Positions 34,539-42,390 of a stretch of DNA of 64,000 nucleotides are shown here, piece by piece. The DNA is taken from the NCBI RefSeq assembly GCF_900105515.1, contig NZ_FNSY01000003.1, forward strand, positions 62,001 through 126,000. The letters run 5' to 3'. Numbering within the stretch: position 1 is the stretch's first letter; every line of letters begins with the position of its first letter. A program made the position numbers and the translations under genes. Below the pieces are notes generated by a model. It was not told the DNA's origin. It did not search any database and saw only the letters and a list, made by a program, of their open reading frames with translations. The DNA comes from Streptomyces sp. 2131.1 (GTDB lineage: Bacteria > Actinomycetota > Actinomycetes > Streptomycetales > Streptomycetaceae).

Positions 34539-36995
34539 TTACTCCTGGGGGTCGGTGTCGTAGTGCAGACGGCAGCGGCAGTTCACGGTCAGGCCGATCG
34601 GGGCGAAGGGGTCGCCGGGGTAGCGGAGCTTCGCGCCCGCGATCTCGTACGGGGTGCCGACGGGAAGGGTCTTGCCGTGCAGAGCCTTGTGGGCGGGTCG
34701 TACGCGGTCGTCCTGGCGCGTGATCCACGTCCGGACGACTCCGGGTCCGGCGCTCTCCGCCGCGGCGTCCGCGGCCCCGTTGATGGTCGACACGGCGCAC
34801 GTTTCAGCGACGCGTGAGACCAGGACGGGCGCGGCGGCCTCGTAGAACCGGGTGACGGCGCGCTCGAGGTCCTCGAGCGTGAGCTCCGTCTCCGGGGTGC
34901 TCTGGAGGCTGCGCAGCTCCTCGGCCAGGTCGCCGAGCAGCGTGGTCACGGCCTCTCCGGCGTACATCGCGGAGACGAGAGCGGCTGCCACGGCGGCGGG
35001 GGGCACGGTGTCGGTACCGGCGACGGCCTGGCCCAGCTTGCGGGCGGTGGCGGTGGCGGCCTGCTGGAGGATTGGGGCGAGGGTGTTTGTCGTCTCCTCC
35101 GCCCACCGGGCAGCGCTGACGACGCGGTCGCCGTCGATGTCCGCGTTGCCGCCGCGGGTGTCGTGCTCGTTCTCCGGCTCCCAAAAGCGCGTGTGCTTGC
35201 GGGTCTTCGGGGCGCGGAGCCGGGCGGCGATGACGCCCTGCTGGCGGGCGAGCAGCGCGGTGAGGGCCGCCTGGACGGCCAGGGACAGGGCGTCGAAGTC
35301 GGCGTCGGTGACCTCGAAGCCCCGGCCGGCCAGAGACTTGGTCTCGACGCGCGCCGCAGCGACGTCCTCGGCTGCCGGCCCGTCCTCAGGCTGCGCGGTG
35401 GCGGTACGCGCCGCGGTGACGTCGCCGGCTGCGGGACCGGGGCCGAGGTCGGTGGCCTGCGCGCGGGCTGCGGCAACCTCGTCGGCCGCGGTGCCACCTG
35501 CGCCGGTGGGCAGCGCAAGGGGGGCCTGCCCGCGGGCCAGGGCGACCGCCTCGGCCGCGGTCGGGGCCGCCTCGAGCTCGCGGGCCTCGGCGACCGCCGC
35601 GGCGGCGGACTGGCCGTCGGCCGAGGGCAGCATGGCGTTCGGGTCGGTGCCCGGAGCGGCGCCGGCTTCCGGCTCGGGTGCCAGGCCCAGGGCGGCCGCA
35701 TCCTCGTCGTTCGCGGGCACGGGAGCCTTCTGCGGGCTGATCCACAGGGCTCGGGACTGAGGCGTGTTGAACGGCTGCCGGTTGGCGATCCTCCGGTACT
35801 CGTCGATCGTGATCAGGCCCGCCTCGAACTCCTTGCGGGCCTCCTCGCGGGCCTGGCGGCGGGGGAACTCGAGCGCCTGGACGCGGCTGGTGTCGAACCG
35901 GATCACCCAGTCGTCGGACAGGTCCGGGTCGAACGCCGACGCAATCAGGTTGAGGTGGGGAAGCTCCGTGTGGGACCAGAAGTTCCACTCTTCCCGGTCC
36001 GCGTTGTTAAACGTCCGCTCGGAGGCGTTGCCGATGACGGACTCGTACACGCCGAACGCGGAGAGGATCTCGTTCTTCGCGGTACTGGAAAGGGTCTCGT
36101 AGGCCATCTCCCGGGGACGAGCGGAGGTGTCCACGTAGGTGACGCCGCCAGGGCCGGTGCCAACGAGGGTGAGCTGTCCGGCGTTGTGCGCGCCGGGGGC
36201 GAGGCGCTTCTGGATCCGGTCGACCTCGTTGGGGTCGACGCCGTCCAGGTCGATGCCGACGATGCCGCCGGGGCGGCCGTCGTTGTCGATGAACGAAATG
36301 TTGTAGGTGCGCGCCTTCACGTCCAGGTCGACGGACAGGCCGGCGGCCTCAAGGGGCGTCACGCCGCAGAAAGGATCCGTGGGGTGGGGGTCGCGCAGCC
36401 AGATGACGTACTTCGGCTTGAGCTCGCGGATGTGCCCGGCGTAGTCGGTGAACTCGAAGTGCTTGACGTAGCTCGCGTTCTCGTCGTCCGGGATGATCCG
36501 TACGCGGTCCGGGGGCAGCAGGTCGAGCCTGGTCAGGACGCCGCCGCGGCTGTACGTCTTCTCGATGAACACGCCCTTCTTGCTGAGCAGCAACTGGGCG
36601 CTCAGGCGCTTCTTGAAGACGTCACCGGTCTCGAGCGGATTGGCCTGCTTGTTCAGCAGCCGCAGGAGCGGGTGGTCCTCGAGAATCTCCTCGAATTCCC
36701 GCTCGTCGCCGCCGCGGCCGATCTGCACCGGGAGAGTGGAGGCGTGCTTGCTGATGGCCTCAACGCTCTTGAACGTCCAGATGGAGCGCTCGTAGCCCTC
36801 GACGATGACCCGCTCGAGGTCCCAGCCGTCCGCGCGGCCCGGGGTGCCCCAGACGTTCGTGACGCCGGCGTACGACACCGACGTGTAGACGCCTCCTGCC
36901 AGGAGGTCCTTCGTCTCGGTGGGCGCGGGTGAGGGCTCTGCGGTGCCTCGGGGGACGAGGAGCCCCCGGAGCGCGGGGAAGAGTTGGCGTGGCAT
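34539..36995 (-). CDS. Portal protein fused to MuF head-morphogenesis domain
   Basis: 818 residues; the ATG overlaps the stop of the upstream membrane protein gene. Residues 1-430 are an HK97-type portal (WDLERVIVEGYERSIWTFKSVEAISKHAS; LDLLPPDRVRIIPDDE; FGVYESVIGNASERTFNNADREEWNFW). Residues 430-590 are an Ala-rich linker with repeated A-A-(D/A)-(V/A)-A-(A/L)-A-R segments. The C-terminus is a MuF domain (WITRQDDRVRPAHKALHGKTLP ... NCRCRLHYD). Portal forms the DNA gate; MuF proteins enter the head in few copies. The fused form is known from other actinobacterial phages and prophages. No terminase gene lies upstream, which is odd. Confidence 0.92.
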   Translation of the reverse strand: MPRQLFPALRGLLVPRGTAEPSPAPTETKDLLAGGVYTSVSYAGVTNVWGTPGRADGWDLERVIVEGYERSIWTFKSVEAISKHASTLPVQIGRGGDEREFEEILEDHPLLRLLNKQANPLETGDVFKKRLSAQLLLSKKGVFIEKTYSRGGVLTRLDLLPPDRVRIIPDDENASYVKHFEFTDYAGHIRELKPKYVIWLRDPHPTDPFCGVTPLEAAGLSVDLDVKARTYNISFIDNDGRPGGIVGIDLDGVDPNEVDRIQKRLAPGAHNAGQLTLVGTGPGGVTYVDTSARPREMAYETLSSTAKNEILSAFGVYESVIGNASERTFNNADREEWNFWSHTELPHLNLIASAFDPDLSDDWVIRFDTSRVQALEFPRRQAREEARKEFEAGLITIDEYRRIANRQPFNTPQSRALWISPQKAPVPANDEDAAALGLAPEPEAGAAPGTDPNAMLPSADGQSAAAAVAEARELEAAPTAAEAVALARGQAPLALPTGAGGTAADEVAAARAQATDLGPGPAAGDVTAARTATAQPEDGPAAEDVAAARVETKSLAGRGFEVTDADFDALSLAVQAALTALLARQQGVIAARLRAPKTRKHTRFWEPENEHDTRGGNADIDGDRVVSAARWAEETTNTLAPILQQAATATARKLGQAVAGTDTVPPAAVAAALVSAMYAGEAVTTLLGDLAEELRSLQSTPETELTLEDLERAVTRFYEAAAPVLVSRVAETCAVSTINGAADAAAESAGPGVVRTWITRQDDRVRPAHKALHGKTLPVGTPYEIAGAKLRYPGDPFAPIGLTVNCRCRLHYDTDPQE

Positions 36996-37387
36996 CAGGC
37001 CCCCTCAGCGCTGGACAGCCACAGGCCGGCGGCGGCCACGAGGGCGCTGACTGCGAGCCATCCCAGCGGGGGCAGGAGGTAGAAGAGGACGGCGGTCTGT
37101 CCCGCGTATCCGGCGAAGGCGGCGATGGCTCCGGCGTCTTGCTGCCATCGGGGCTTGGAGTTGCGGCGTACGAGAACCCCGCTGAGGCACAGGCCGATGA
37201 GGGCGGCGGACAGGCCTGCGGTCCAGTGCAGGGCACCCAGCGCACCGAGTCCGCCGAGCACCCCGAACGAGAGCAGGAGCAGCCCGAGGGCCTCCCGGCC
37301 GACCTTGTCGGAGGCCACCGGCCCAGTGCTGTCGGTGGGGGCGACAACCGGGTCGTCGTTCGACGGCTGAGTTCGCTGAGTAGTCAC
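36995..37387 (-). CDS. Multi-span membrane protein upstream of portal
   Basis: 130 residues from GTG 37387. Element P12 (hexamer CATGGT) ends 7 bases before it, so a leaderless transcript is likely; the in-frame ATG 12 bases upstream overlaps the hexamer and is rejected. After a 35-residue hydrophilic N-terminus there are about four hydrophobic segments (LGLLLLSFGVLGGLGALGAL, LSAALIGLCLSGVLV, IAAFAGYAGQTAVLFYLL, LGWLAVSALVAAAGLWL). Coupled to portal translation. Function unknown. Confidence 0.75.
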   Translation of the reverse strand: MTTQRTQPSNDDPVVAPTDSTGPVASDKVGREALGLLLLSFGVLGGLGALGALHWTAGLSAALIGLCLSGVLVRRNSKPRWQQDAGAIAAFAGYAGQTAVLFYLLPPLGWLAVSALVAAAGLWLSSAEGA

Positions 37388-37394
37388 GCCGCGC

Positions 37395-37425
37395 ACCATG
37401 AACGGCGGGCGGCGTTAACGTCGCG
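37395..37425 (-). promoter_or_regulatory. P12: late promoter-like element (membrane protein-portal operon), leaderless
   Basis: CGCGACGTTAAC, 13 bases, CATGGT, then 7 bases to GTG 37387. The same hexamer and following bases GTGCGCGGC/GTCCGCGGC recur at P11 and P12. Confidence 0.82.
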
Positions 37426-37428
37426 TGG

Positions 37429-37977
37429 TCAGCGCGGGGGCCGGGAGACCCCCGACATGTAGGCGCCGATGCCGCGCCGGTTGATGGTGCCGCCGGAGAT
37501 GATTCGGGCGTTCGCGGGCGGGGTGGGGACCTTGCGCTTGGCCCGCTTGGTCTGGTCGCCGCCGATCAGGTGCGTGTTGTCGATCTTGGCGGCGCAGTCG
37601 TCGCCCTTGACCTCGTCGTACGGGCGTCGGCACCCATCGCAGTACACGTCCAGGGCCTCGATGCGCTGCCCCTCGGTGGCCTTGAAGCTGCCCCGGTAGT
37701 CGGCAACGCTCGCGACCTTCGGCGTGACCTCGATCGTGGCGGCCACAACCCAGACGTGGGAGAGGTCCGTCTCCGGCTCGGGCTTGGCCGAGGCGCCCTC
37801 GATGTCGGACTCCCGCAGCGCGACGGACGCCGCCTCGGGGGCGGGTTCAGGTGCCGGCCGAGGGGCCTTGACGGGTGCGGGTGCGGATGGAGCTTCTGGC
37901 TCAAGCCCGGCGAAAAGGCTCTCCTGCAGGTGGGAGCGGCCGGTCTCGGGCGAGAGGGGGGCTGTCGCGGTCGTCAC
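37429..37977 (-). CDS. Zinc-binding-type accessory phage protein
   Basis: 182 residues, ATG with CGGAGGAAC upstream. The N-terminal 55 residues are Pro/Ala/Glu-rich. The C-terminal part has a CDGCRRPYDEVKGDDC motif (C-x2-C ... C) and a conserved-looking end (TNHLIGGDQ-like, then GTINRRGIGAYMSGVSR). It is the first gene of the virion block on this strand. Its upstream region lacks the CGCGAC element, so it may be regulated differently. Function unknown. Confidence 0.7.
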   Translation of the reverse strand: MTTATAPLSPETGRSHLQESLFAGLEPEAPSAPAPVKAPRPAPEPAPEAASVALRESDIEGASAKPEPETDLSHVWVVAATIEVTPKVASVADYRGSFKATEGQRIEALDVYCDGCRRPYDEVKGDDCAAKIDNTHLIGGDQTKRAKRKVPTPPANARIISGGTINRRGIGAYMSGVSRPPR

Positions 37978-38067
37978 CGTTCCTCCGGATCACTGCGGGG
38001 TTGACATAAAGCGCAACCCCCTTCACTCCCGGAACGTCAACGGCCGCGATCTGTTACACCCCAACGG

Positions 38068-38102
38068 CTGCGCCCCCAAGCGGGGGAGGCTCGGGGGCGC
38101 AG
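38068..38102 (-). terminator. Hairpin ending the graspetide-side operon
   Basis: CTGCGCCCCC (38068-38077) and GGGGGCGCAG (38093-38102) pair perfectly. It lies 13 bases after the DUF6087-type stop and separates this block from the virion genes. Confidence 0.78.
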
Positions 38103-38114
38103 TGGGGGAGGGGG

Positions 38115-38441
38115 TCAGGCGGAGTCGGGGCGGCGGAACACCTCGGTCGGCCGCCAAGGCTCCGGCATCGGGGGGAGCTTGCTGAACAAGGGAAGAGGGA
38201 CTCGGCCGGCCCGATCTGATGCGTCCTCTCCAGCCTCCTGCGCACCGGTCGGAAAGTCCTCGGCGACGCCGACCGGAACCCATTGGAACCCGTCCCATTC
38301 CTGGATGCCGCGCGGCATGGCCGGGTCGACGTGAGCTCCTCGGTCGGCCTGGTCGCCGAGCGGGGCAAGTCTGCGCTCCCCGCGGGCAGGCCGGCGGCGC
38401 TCGCGGCGCTCTGCCCATTGCTCCAGAGGCTCGTCATCCAT
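38115..38441 (-). CDS. DUF6087-type small protein next to graspetide cluster
   Basis: 108 residues, ATG start. The pattern MDDEPLEQWAERRERRRP ... PRGIQEWDGFQWVPVGVAEDF is what I know as DUF6087, a small streptomycete protein often found beside ATP-grasp peptide clusters. No catalytic residues or membrane segments. It follows the methyltransferase gene by about 70 bases and is followed by a strong hairpin at 38068-38102, which ends the unit. Function unknown. Confidence 0.65.
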   Translation of the reverse strand: MDDEPLEQWAERRERRRPARGERRLAPLGDQADRGAHVDPAMPRGIQEWDGFQWVPVGVAEDFPTGAQEAGEDASDRAGRVPLPLFSKLPPMPEPWRPTEVFRRPDSA

Positions 38442-38511
38442 GGGGTGCTCCCTCCTTGTGGACTCGTTCAGTCTGCCGCGTCGGCAGAGTGGCGGGAACC
38501 GGCGGCGGACG

Positions 38512-39648
38512 CTACAACGTTGCCGTCCACCCCCCGCGGGACAACGTGGTCGTTCCGTCAGGGCTGATGGTGACCTGGGCGCCGTATACAGGAAGTTCCC
38601 CGTGCTGCACCCACCACCACCGAATCTCGTCCAGCTCGTCGTACAGGCGGCGCGGGCCGGACTGGTGCACGGCCGCGCTCTGCTCGCCGGGCCAGGTGGT
38701 CGCTCGCGCCCAGGACCCGTCCTTGTGCAGCATCCACGTCATGCGGCTGCCGTCGTCGCCGGTGCCGGTGCGGTGCTCAATGCCGGGCACCTTGAGGGAC
38801 AGCATCGACCACACCTCCCATGCCTGCATGACGTCGAGCACGGGGAAGGGCGAAGTGGTGACCTTCTCGCCCTCCTGGTCAACGGCCTGGGCGAACACCT
38901 CGTTCAGGCCGGGCGGGTAGTCGTCACCGGATCGGGTGGTCATGAACGAGCCGCGGTCCCACTCGACTCGTCCCTGGGCGCCGCCGTCTTCGGTTTTGTC
39001 TGCGGTCACGATCAGGCCGGTGCCCGCGATCGTGGTCACCAGGCGCCCGCCGGGTGCGAGCGCTGCCAGCCACGAGGCGGGGATGCGCGGCATCGAGACC
39101 ATCGACACGATCCGGTCGAAGGTTCCGGGCAGTTCTTCGGCTCCGGCGTCCGCAGTGACGACCGTCGGGGTGCAGCCGATCCGGGCGAGCCGTTCAGTGG
39201 CAGCCGCGGTGAGGTACGGGTCGATGTCCAGCGTGGTCACCAGGTCGTCGCCGAGGCGCCGGCAGGCCAGGGCGGCGCTGTATCCGGAGCCGGTGGCGAG
39301 GTCGAGCAGCCGCACACCGGGGGTGAGCCGCCCGTGCTGGAGCATCGTGAGGACGAGTCCGGGGAGGGTGGATGACGATGTGGGGTTCCCGGTGACGATT
39401 TGGCCCGGTTCGATGTGGTCGGCGTGGACGGGTCCGACCCGGGTCACCAGCGTGGTGTTGGAGTAGGCGGCTGTTGCCCACGCTGCGGTGTCGGCCGGGC
39501 CGTCGACTGCGGTCCATCCCTGCGGGCTGGCGGTGAGCCACCGCTGGACGAATTGGTGCCGGGGCGTCTCGTGCAGGGGCGTCCACCAGGGCGAGCCGGG
39601 GTGGGCGATCTGCGCCGCGAGCGCGGCGGCGTGCGGCCTCCACTGCAT
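38512..39648 (-). CDS. tgmC: PIMT-like O-methyltransferase of a graspetide (imiditide) cluster
   Basis: 378 residues; the ATG overlaps the stop of the ATP-grasp gene. Residues 70-230 show the protein L-isoaspartate O-methyltransferase fold: NPTSSSTLPGLVLTMLQHG, AdoMet motif LLDLATGSGYSAALA, and LDIDPYLTAAATERL. The C-terminal 150 residues are an extension absent from housekeeping PIMT. In fuscimiditide-type clusters such enzymes methylate an Asp of the cyclised peptide, which then forms an aspartimide. The gene pair with an ATP-grasp ligase and a precursor peptide supports this. Substrate residue not determined. Confidence 0.85.
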   Translation of the reverse strand: MQWRPHAAALAAQIAHPGSPWWTPLHETPRHQFVQRWLTASPQGWTAVDGPADTAAWATAAYSNTTLVTRVGPVHADHIEPGQIVTGNPTSSSTLPGLVLTMLQHGRLTPGVRLLDLATGSGYSAALACRRLGDDLVTTLDIDPYLTAAATERLARIGCTPTVVTADAGAEELPGTFDRIVSMVSMPRIPASWLAALAPGGRLVTTIAGTGLIVTADKTEDGGAQGRVEWDRGSFMTTRSGDDYPPGLNEVFAQAVDQEGEKVTTSPFPVLDVMQAWEVWSMLSLKVPGIEHRTGTGDDGSRMTWMLHKDGSWARATTWPGEQSAAVHQSGPRRLYDELDEIRWWWVQHGELPVYGAQVTISPDGTTTLSRGGWTATL

Positions 39649-40613
39649 CAGTGATCTCCTGTCAGGTCGTCGACGATGGCTTCAACGATCGGCAGGCCGG
39701 TGTGGGCCTGGATCCAGTCCCATTGGCCGCACGGATTAATTTCCAGGAACGTCCACTCCCCGTCGGGGCCGACCACGAAGTCGGCCGCGCCGTACCGGAG
39801 CTGAAGGCGCTCCATCAGCCGGAGCATCCCGGCGAAAACATCCTCGGGCACTGTGGTGGTCTCGTAGGTGAGCGCGCCGTAGTCGCTGCGCCAGTCCTTG
39901 TGTGCGGCGTCGCTGCCGGCGTGGATGGCGGCGGCGAGCGCGTGGCCGCCGACCATGGTCAGCCGCACCTCGTACGCCTTATCCACCCACGCCTGGAGCA
40001 GGTGGGCCGTGGCCTCAATGCCGCGGAGGTCTTCGAGGTCTCCAGCTTTCAGGACCTGGGTGTAGACGGACTTGAGCTCGTTGTTCTCGATGATGACGGG
40101 CGAGGCGATCGGCTTGCACACGATTGGTCCGTCGGTCTCCTGCGCGAAGGCCCTGACCTCGTCCGGTCGGTTGGTGATGAGCGTGGCAGGGATACGGAGC
40201 CCGCAGGCGCGTGCGACAGCCAGTTGCACGGGCTTGTACTCGGCGCGCGCCATGGCCGTCGGGTGGTTCACCCATCGGCAGTCCAGCGCGGACAGGACGC
40301 CTCCGAGGCCGCCCCGGGCCTGATACGCGGCGAATCTCTCCTCCGGGCCGGACATCCCCTCAGGGAACCGGAACGCCCCGGGGGCGCGGTAGTACACCGC
40401 GCCGACCCGGGACATCTCCACTATCCGGTGCTCGGTGATGAGCTCGCCCGTCCAGGCACGCTCCTGGTCGATCCGTCCGGCCAGGGCCAGACGCTGCGGG
40501 AAGTCGGCGGTGTCCATGCGGAACACCTCGACGCCGCGGCGGTCCAGCTCCGCGACGACCTTGTCGGTGGGCAGGTCATCGGAGGCTGCGATGATCAGGA
40601 CGGGCGCGGCCAT
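39648..40613 (-). CDS. tgmB: ATP-grasp peptide maturase (graspetide ligase)
   Basis: 321 residues; the ATG overlaps the precursor gene stop. It matches the MvdC/MvdD-type ATP-grasp pattern: NHPTAMARAEYKPVQLAVARACG, IPATLITNRPDEV, IVCKPI (ATP-binding Lys), and the Mg-binding FLEINPCGQWDWI at the end. These enzymes form ester or amide links between Thr/Ser/Lys and Asp/Glu side chains of a precursor. It is placed between the precursor and PIMT genes and is about the usual length. Confidence 0.9.
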   Translation of the reverse strand: MAAPVLIIAASDDLPTDKVVAELDRRGVEVFRMDTADFPQRLALAGRIDQERAWTGELITEHRIVEMSRVGAVYYRAPGAFRFPEGMSGPEERFAAYQARGGLGGVLSALDCRWVNHPTAMARAEYKPVQLAVARACGLRIPATLITNRPDEVRAFAQETDGPIVCKPIASPVIIENNELKSVYTQVLKAGDLEDLRGIEATAHLLQAWVDKAYEVRLTMVGGHALAAAIHAGSDAAHKDWRSDYGALTYETTTVPEDVFAGMLRLMERLQLRYGAADFVVGPDGEWTFLEINPCGQWDWIQAHTGLPIVEAIVDDLTGDH

Positions 40614-40909
40614 CAGTCCTTGGGCCCCTCGTCCAGCGGCGGCGGATTGGTGGTGCTGCCGTCCGGGACCGTCGGCGAGTGCGTGCCCGCCATGACGGTC
40701 AGCATGCCCCCGTCGGAGGCCATGCTGACCTGGAGGGCGGGGTCGTAGGAGTGCGCCGGGATGACGGTCGCGTTGGTGGAGTCGGGGACGCGGGCGAAGC
40801 GCAGGCCCCAGGGCCGGGTCTCCGGCGCCGACGGCGGCTCAGCGCTGACCGGGGTACGGCCCCCGGCCGGCGCGAGGGGGAATGCCTCGCGAAGCAACGT
40901 GCTGGCCAT
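40613..40909 (-). CDS. tgmA: Graspetide precursor peptide
   Basis: 98 residues from ATG 40909, with AAGGAG upstream. The leader carries the GRASP-target signature RPWGLRFARV ... SYDPALQVS that recruits the ATP-grasp ligase. The presumed core (last about 36 residues) contains TVMAGTHSPTVPDG and TTNPPPLDEGPKD, giving several Thr/Ser and four acidic residues as possible ester donors and acceptors. It is translationally coupled to the ligase. Ring pattern cannot be predicted safely. No known name is assigned to the product. Confidence 0.85.
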   Translation of the reverse strand: MASTLLREAFPLAPAGGRTPVSAEPPSAPETRPWGLRFARVPDSTNATVIPAHSYDPALQVSMASDGGMLTVMAGTHSPTVPDGSTTNPPPLDEGPKD

Positions 40910-41006
40910 TCTTTTCTCCTTCTCAGTGAACTGGATGGGGTGGTGCACCCCGGCGCGGGGCACGAGTTGGTGACGTCCCTGCGTCGGGAGACTGTGGGAG
41001 CCCTGA

Positions 41007-41492
41007 CTAGGGCGACGGCTCCGGTGAGCGGCGGCCCGACACGTAGCTGTCGGTACCGTGCACGGCGACTAGGAGCCCTTCCGCGACCAGAGGAGCGAGC
41101 GCGCTACGCACGGAGTCGCGGCTGGCCTTGAACTCGTCGGCCAACGCACCCACGGAGAGCCGTACCGGCTTGATCCCCCCGTAAACGATGCGCGACCGCA
41201 CGGCCCTCTCAATGGGGGAAGGTGTCGGGGGCTGCGCTCGCATGGGCTTCTTGCCCAGGACGACAACTCCGCCCGGGCCGATACGCACGCGACGCTCGTA
41301 CGCCAGGGACTCCATCGCGCTGGACACGACGCCCTGGGAGACGCCGTAGCGCTGGCGCAGCTTCATGTAGGACGGGAGCCGGGTGCCCGGCGGGTACTGG
41401 TCCGTGTCCGCGAGCATGCCGGCGAGGTCGTCATAGACCGCGCGCCCGAGGGTGCCCTTCGCGGGAGGCCCGGGGGCCTTGCGCCGGGTCAT
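41007..41492 (-). CDS. GntR-type regulator with two winged-helix segments
   Basis: 161 residues; the ATG overlaps the stop of the upstream methyltransferase. Residues 14-75 form a GntR winged helix (LPSYMKLRQRYGVSQGVVSSAMESL). Residues 95-150 form a second, similar segment (LSVGALADEFKASRDSVRSALAPLVAEGLLVAV). There is no ligand-binding domain, so the protein is essentially a tandem wHTH. It lies 97 bases upstream of the graspetide precursor, and may control that operon. Regulation is inferred from position only. Confidence 0.78.
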   Translation of the reverse strand: MTRRKAPGPPAKGTLGRAVYDDLAGMLADTDQYPPGTRLPSYMKLRQRYGVSQGVVSSAMESLAYERRVRIGPGGVVVLGKKPMRAQPPTPSPIERAVRSRIVYGGIKPVRLSVGALADEFKASRDSVRSALAPLVAEGLLVAVHGTDSYVSGRRSPEPSP

Positions 41493-42388
41493 GTCGCTTC
41501 TGCCGTGCTGGCGGCCGGCTTGATTGCGACGCCCGCGTACGCGCCCGAGGCCCAGTCGCGCAGGTCGCCCATCTGGGGGGACCACCGCGCGGTGGGCACG
41601 AGGCCCGGCTCCAGCAGCGGCCACCCACCGAAGAGATCCTTCACCGCGGCCCAGGGGCGCGGAATGTAGGTGAGGTCCGCTGCTTGGCGCAGCAGGGGCG
41701 TGAGCTTGGACGGTGTGACCGGTGCGAGGTCAGTGGCGTGCGTGATCGACAGGGCGCTCCCGGCGGGCGCCCAGTCCCGCAGGACGCTCAGAGCGTCGAC
41801 GGCCTCCGCGTCGTTCAGGCAGGGCAGCACGTCGTGCAGGAGGATCGCGACGGGCCGGGACAGGTCCAGCACGCTGCTCACCTGATCTGAGGTGAGCAGC
41901 ACTTCCATGTGGCGCAGGTCGCCCTGGACGGTCGTCTCCTCGTCCGAGAATTCCGCACCGTATCTGGTGCCGATGACGACAGGGTCGATGTCGACAGAGA
42001 CGACCCGGCAGGCGGGCAGGACCCTGCGCGCGTACGACTGCAACGTCTCGACGCACGGGACCGTCCAGTCATAGCCGCATCCGAGGTCGAGGAACTGGTC
42101 GATGCCGCGCCGGGCCAGATGGCTCGTCACCCGGCCGTTGTGGTGCGCCTGGACCGTCGCCGCCATCCGCAAGCGTGAAAGGTCGAATTCGGACAGTCGA
42201 CTCATGACCTTCGCGTCCGACGGGAATTCGGGCCTGCCCCGCAACAGTGACCTGCCCAGCCGTGCACTGGTGGTGGTTTCGTGCCAGTCGAGGCGCGGGC
42301 GGGGAACCGGAGTCGCCGGCACCCAGGGCACCGTGTAGAACGTGCCCTCGTCGGGTCCTGCCGTACGCAGGTCGGTGCTTTCCCTCAT
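41489..42388 (-). CDS. DUF574-type SAM-dependent methyltransferase
   Basis: 299 residues, ATG start. It shows the Methyltransf_19/DUF574 pattern: RPEFPSDAKVMSRLSEFDLSRLRMAA, QFLDLGCGYDWTVP (AdoMet site), VVSVDIDPVVIG and the C-terminal LVPTARWSPQMGD. The family is abundant in Streptomyces; its substrates are unknown. It is colinear with the GntR and graspetide genes but also with the upstream zinc-type genes, so its link to peptide maturation is uncertain. Confidence 0.8.
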   Translation of the reverse strand: MRESTDLRTAGPDEGTFYTVPWVPATPVPRPRLDWHETTTSARLGRSLLRGRPEFPSDAKVMSRLSEFDLSRLRMAATVQAHHNGRVTSHLARRGIDQFLDLGCGYDWTVPCVETLQSYARRVLPACRVVSVDIDPVVIGTRYGAEFSDEETTVQGDLRHMEVLLTSDQVSSVLDLSRPVAILLHDVLPCLNDAEAVDALSVLRDWAPAGSALSITHATDLAPVTPSKLTPLLRQAADLTYIPRPWAAVKDLFGGWPLLEPGLVPTARWSPQMGDLRDWASGAYAGVAIKPAASTAEAT

Positions 42389-42390
42389 GG

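Noticed and set aside
36995..37399. ATG 37399 as start of the membrane protein
   Set aside because: This ATG is inside the CATGGT hexamer of P12; a transcript from that promoter would not include it.
38001..38024. GGGGTTG-N10-CAACCCC inverted repeat as attachment site
   Set aside because: Short and GC-rich; it lies in the promoter region of the 37977 gene and has no matching copy near the integrase.
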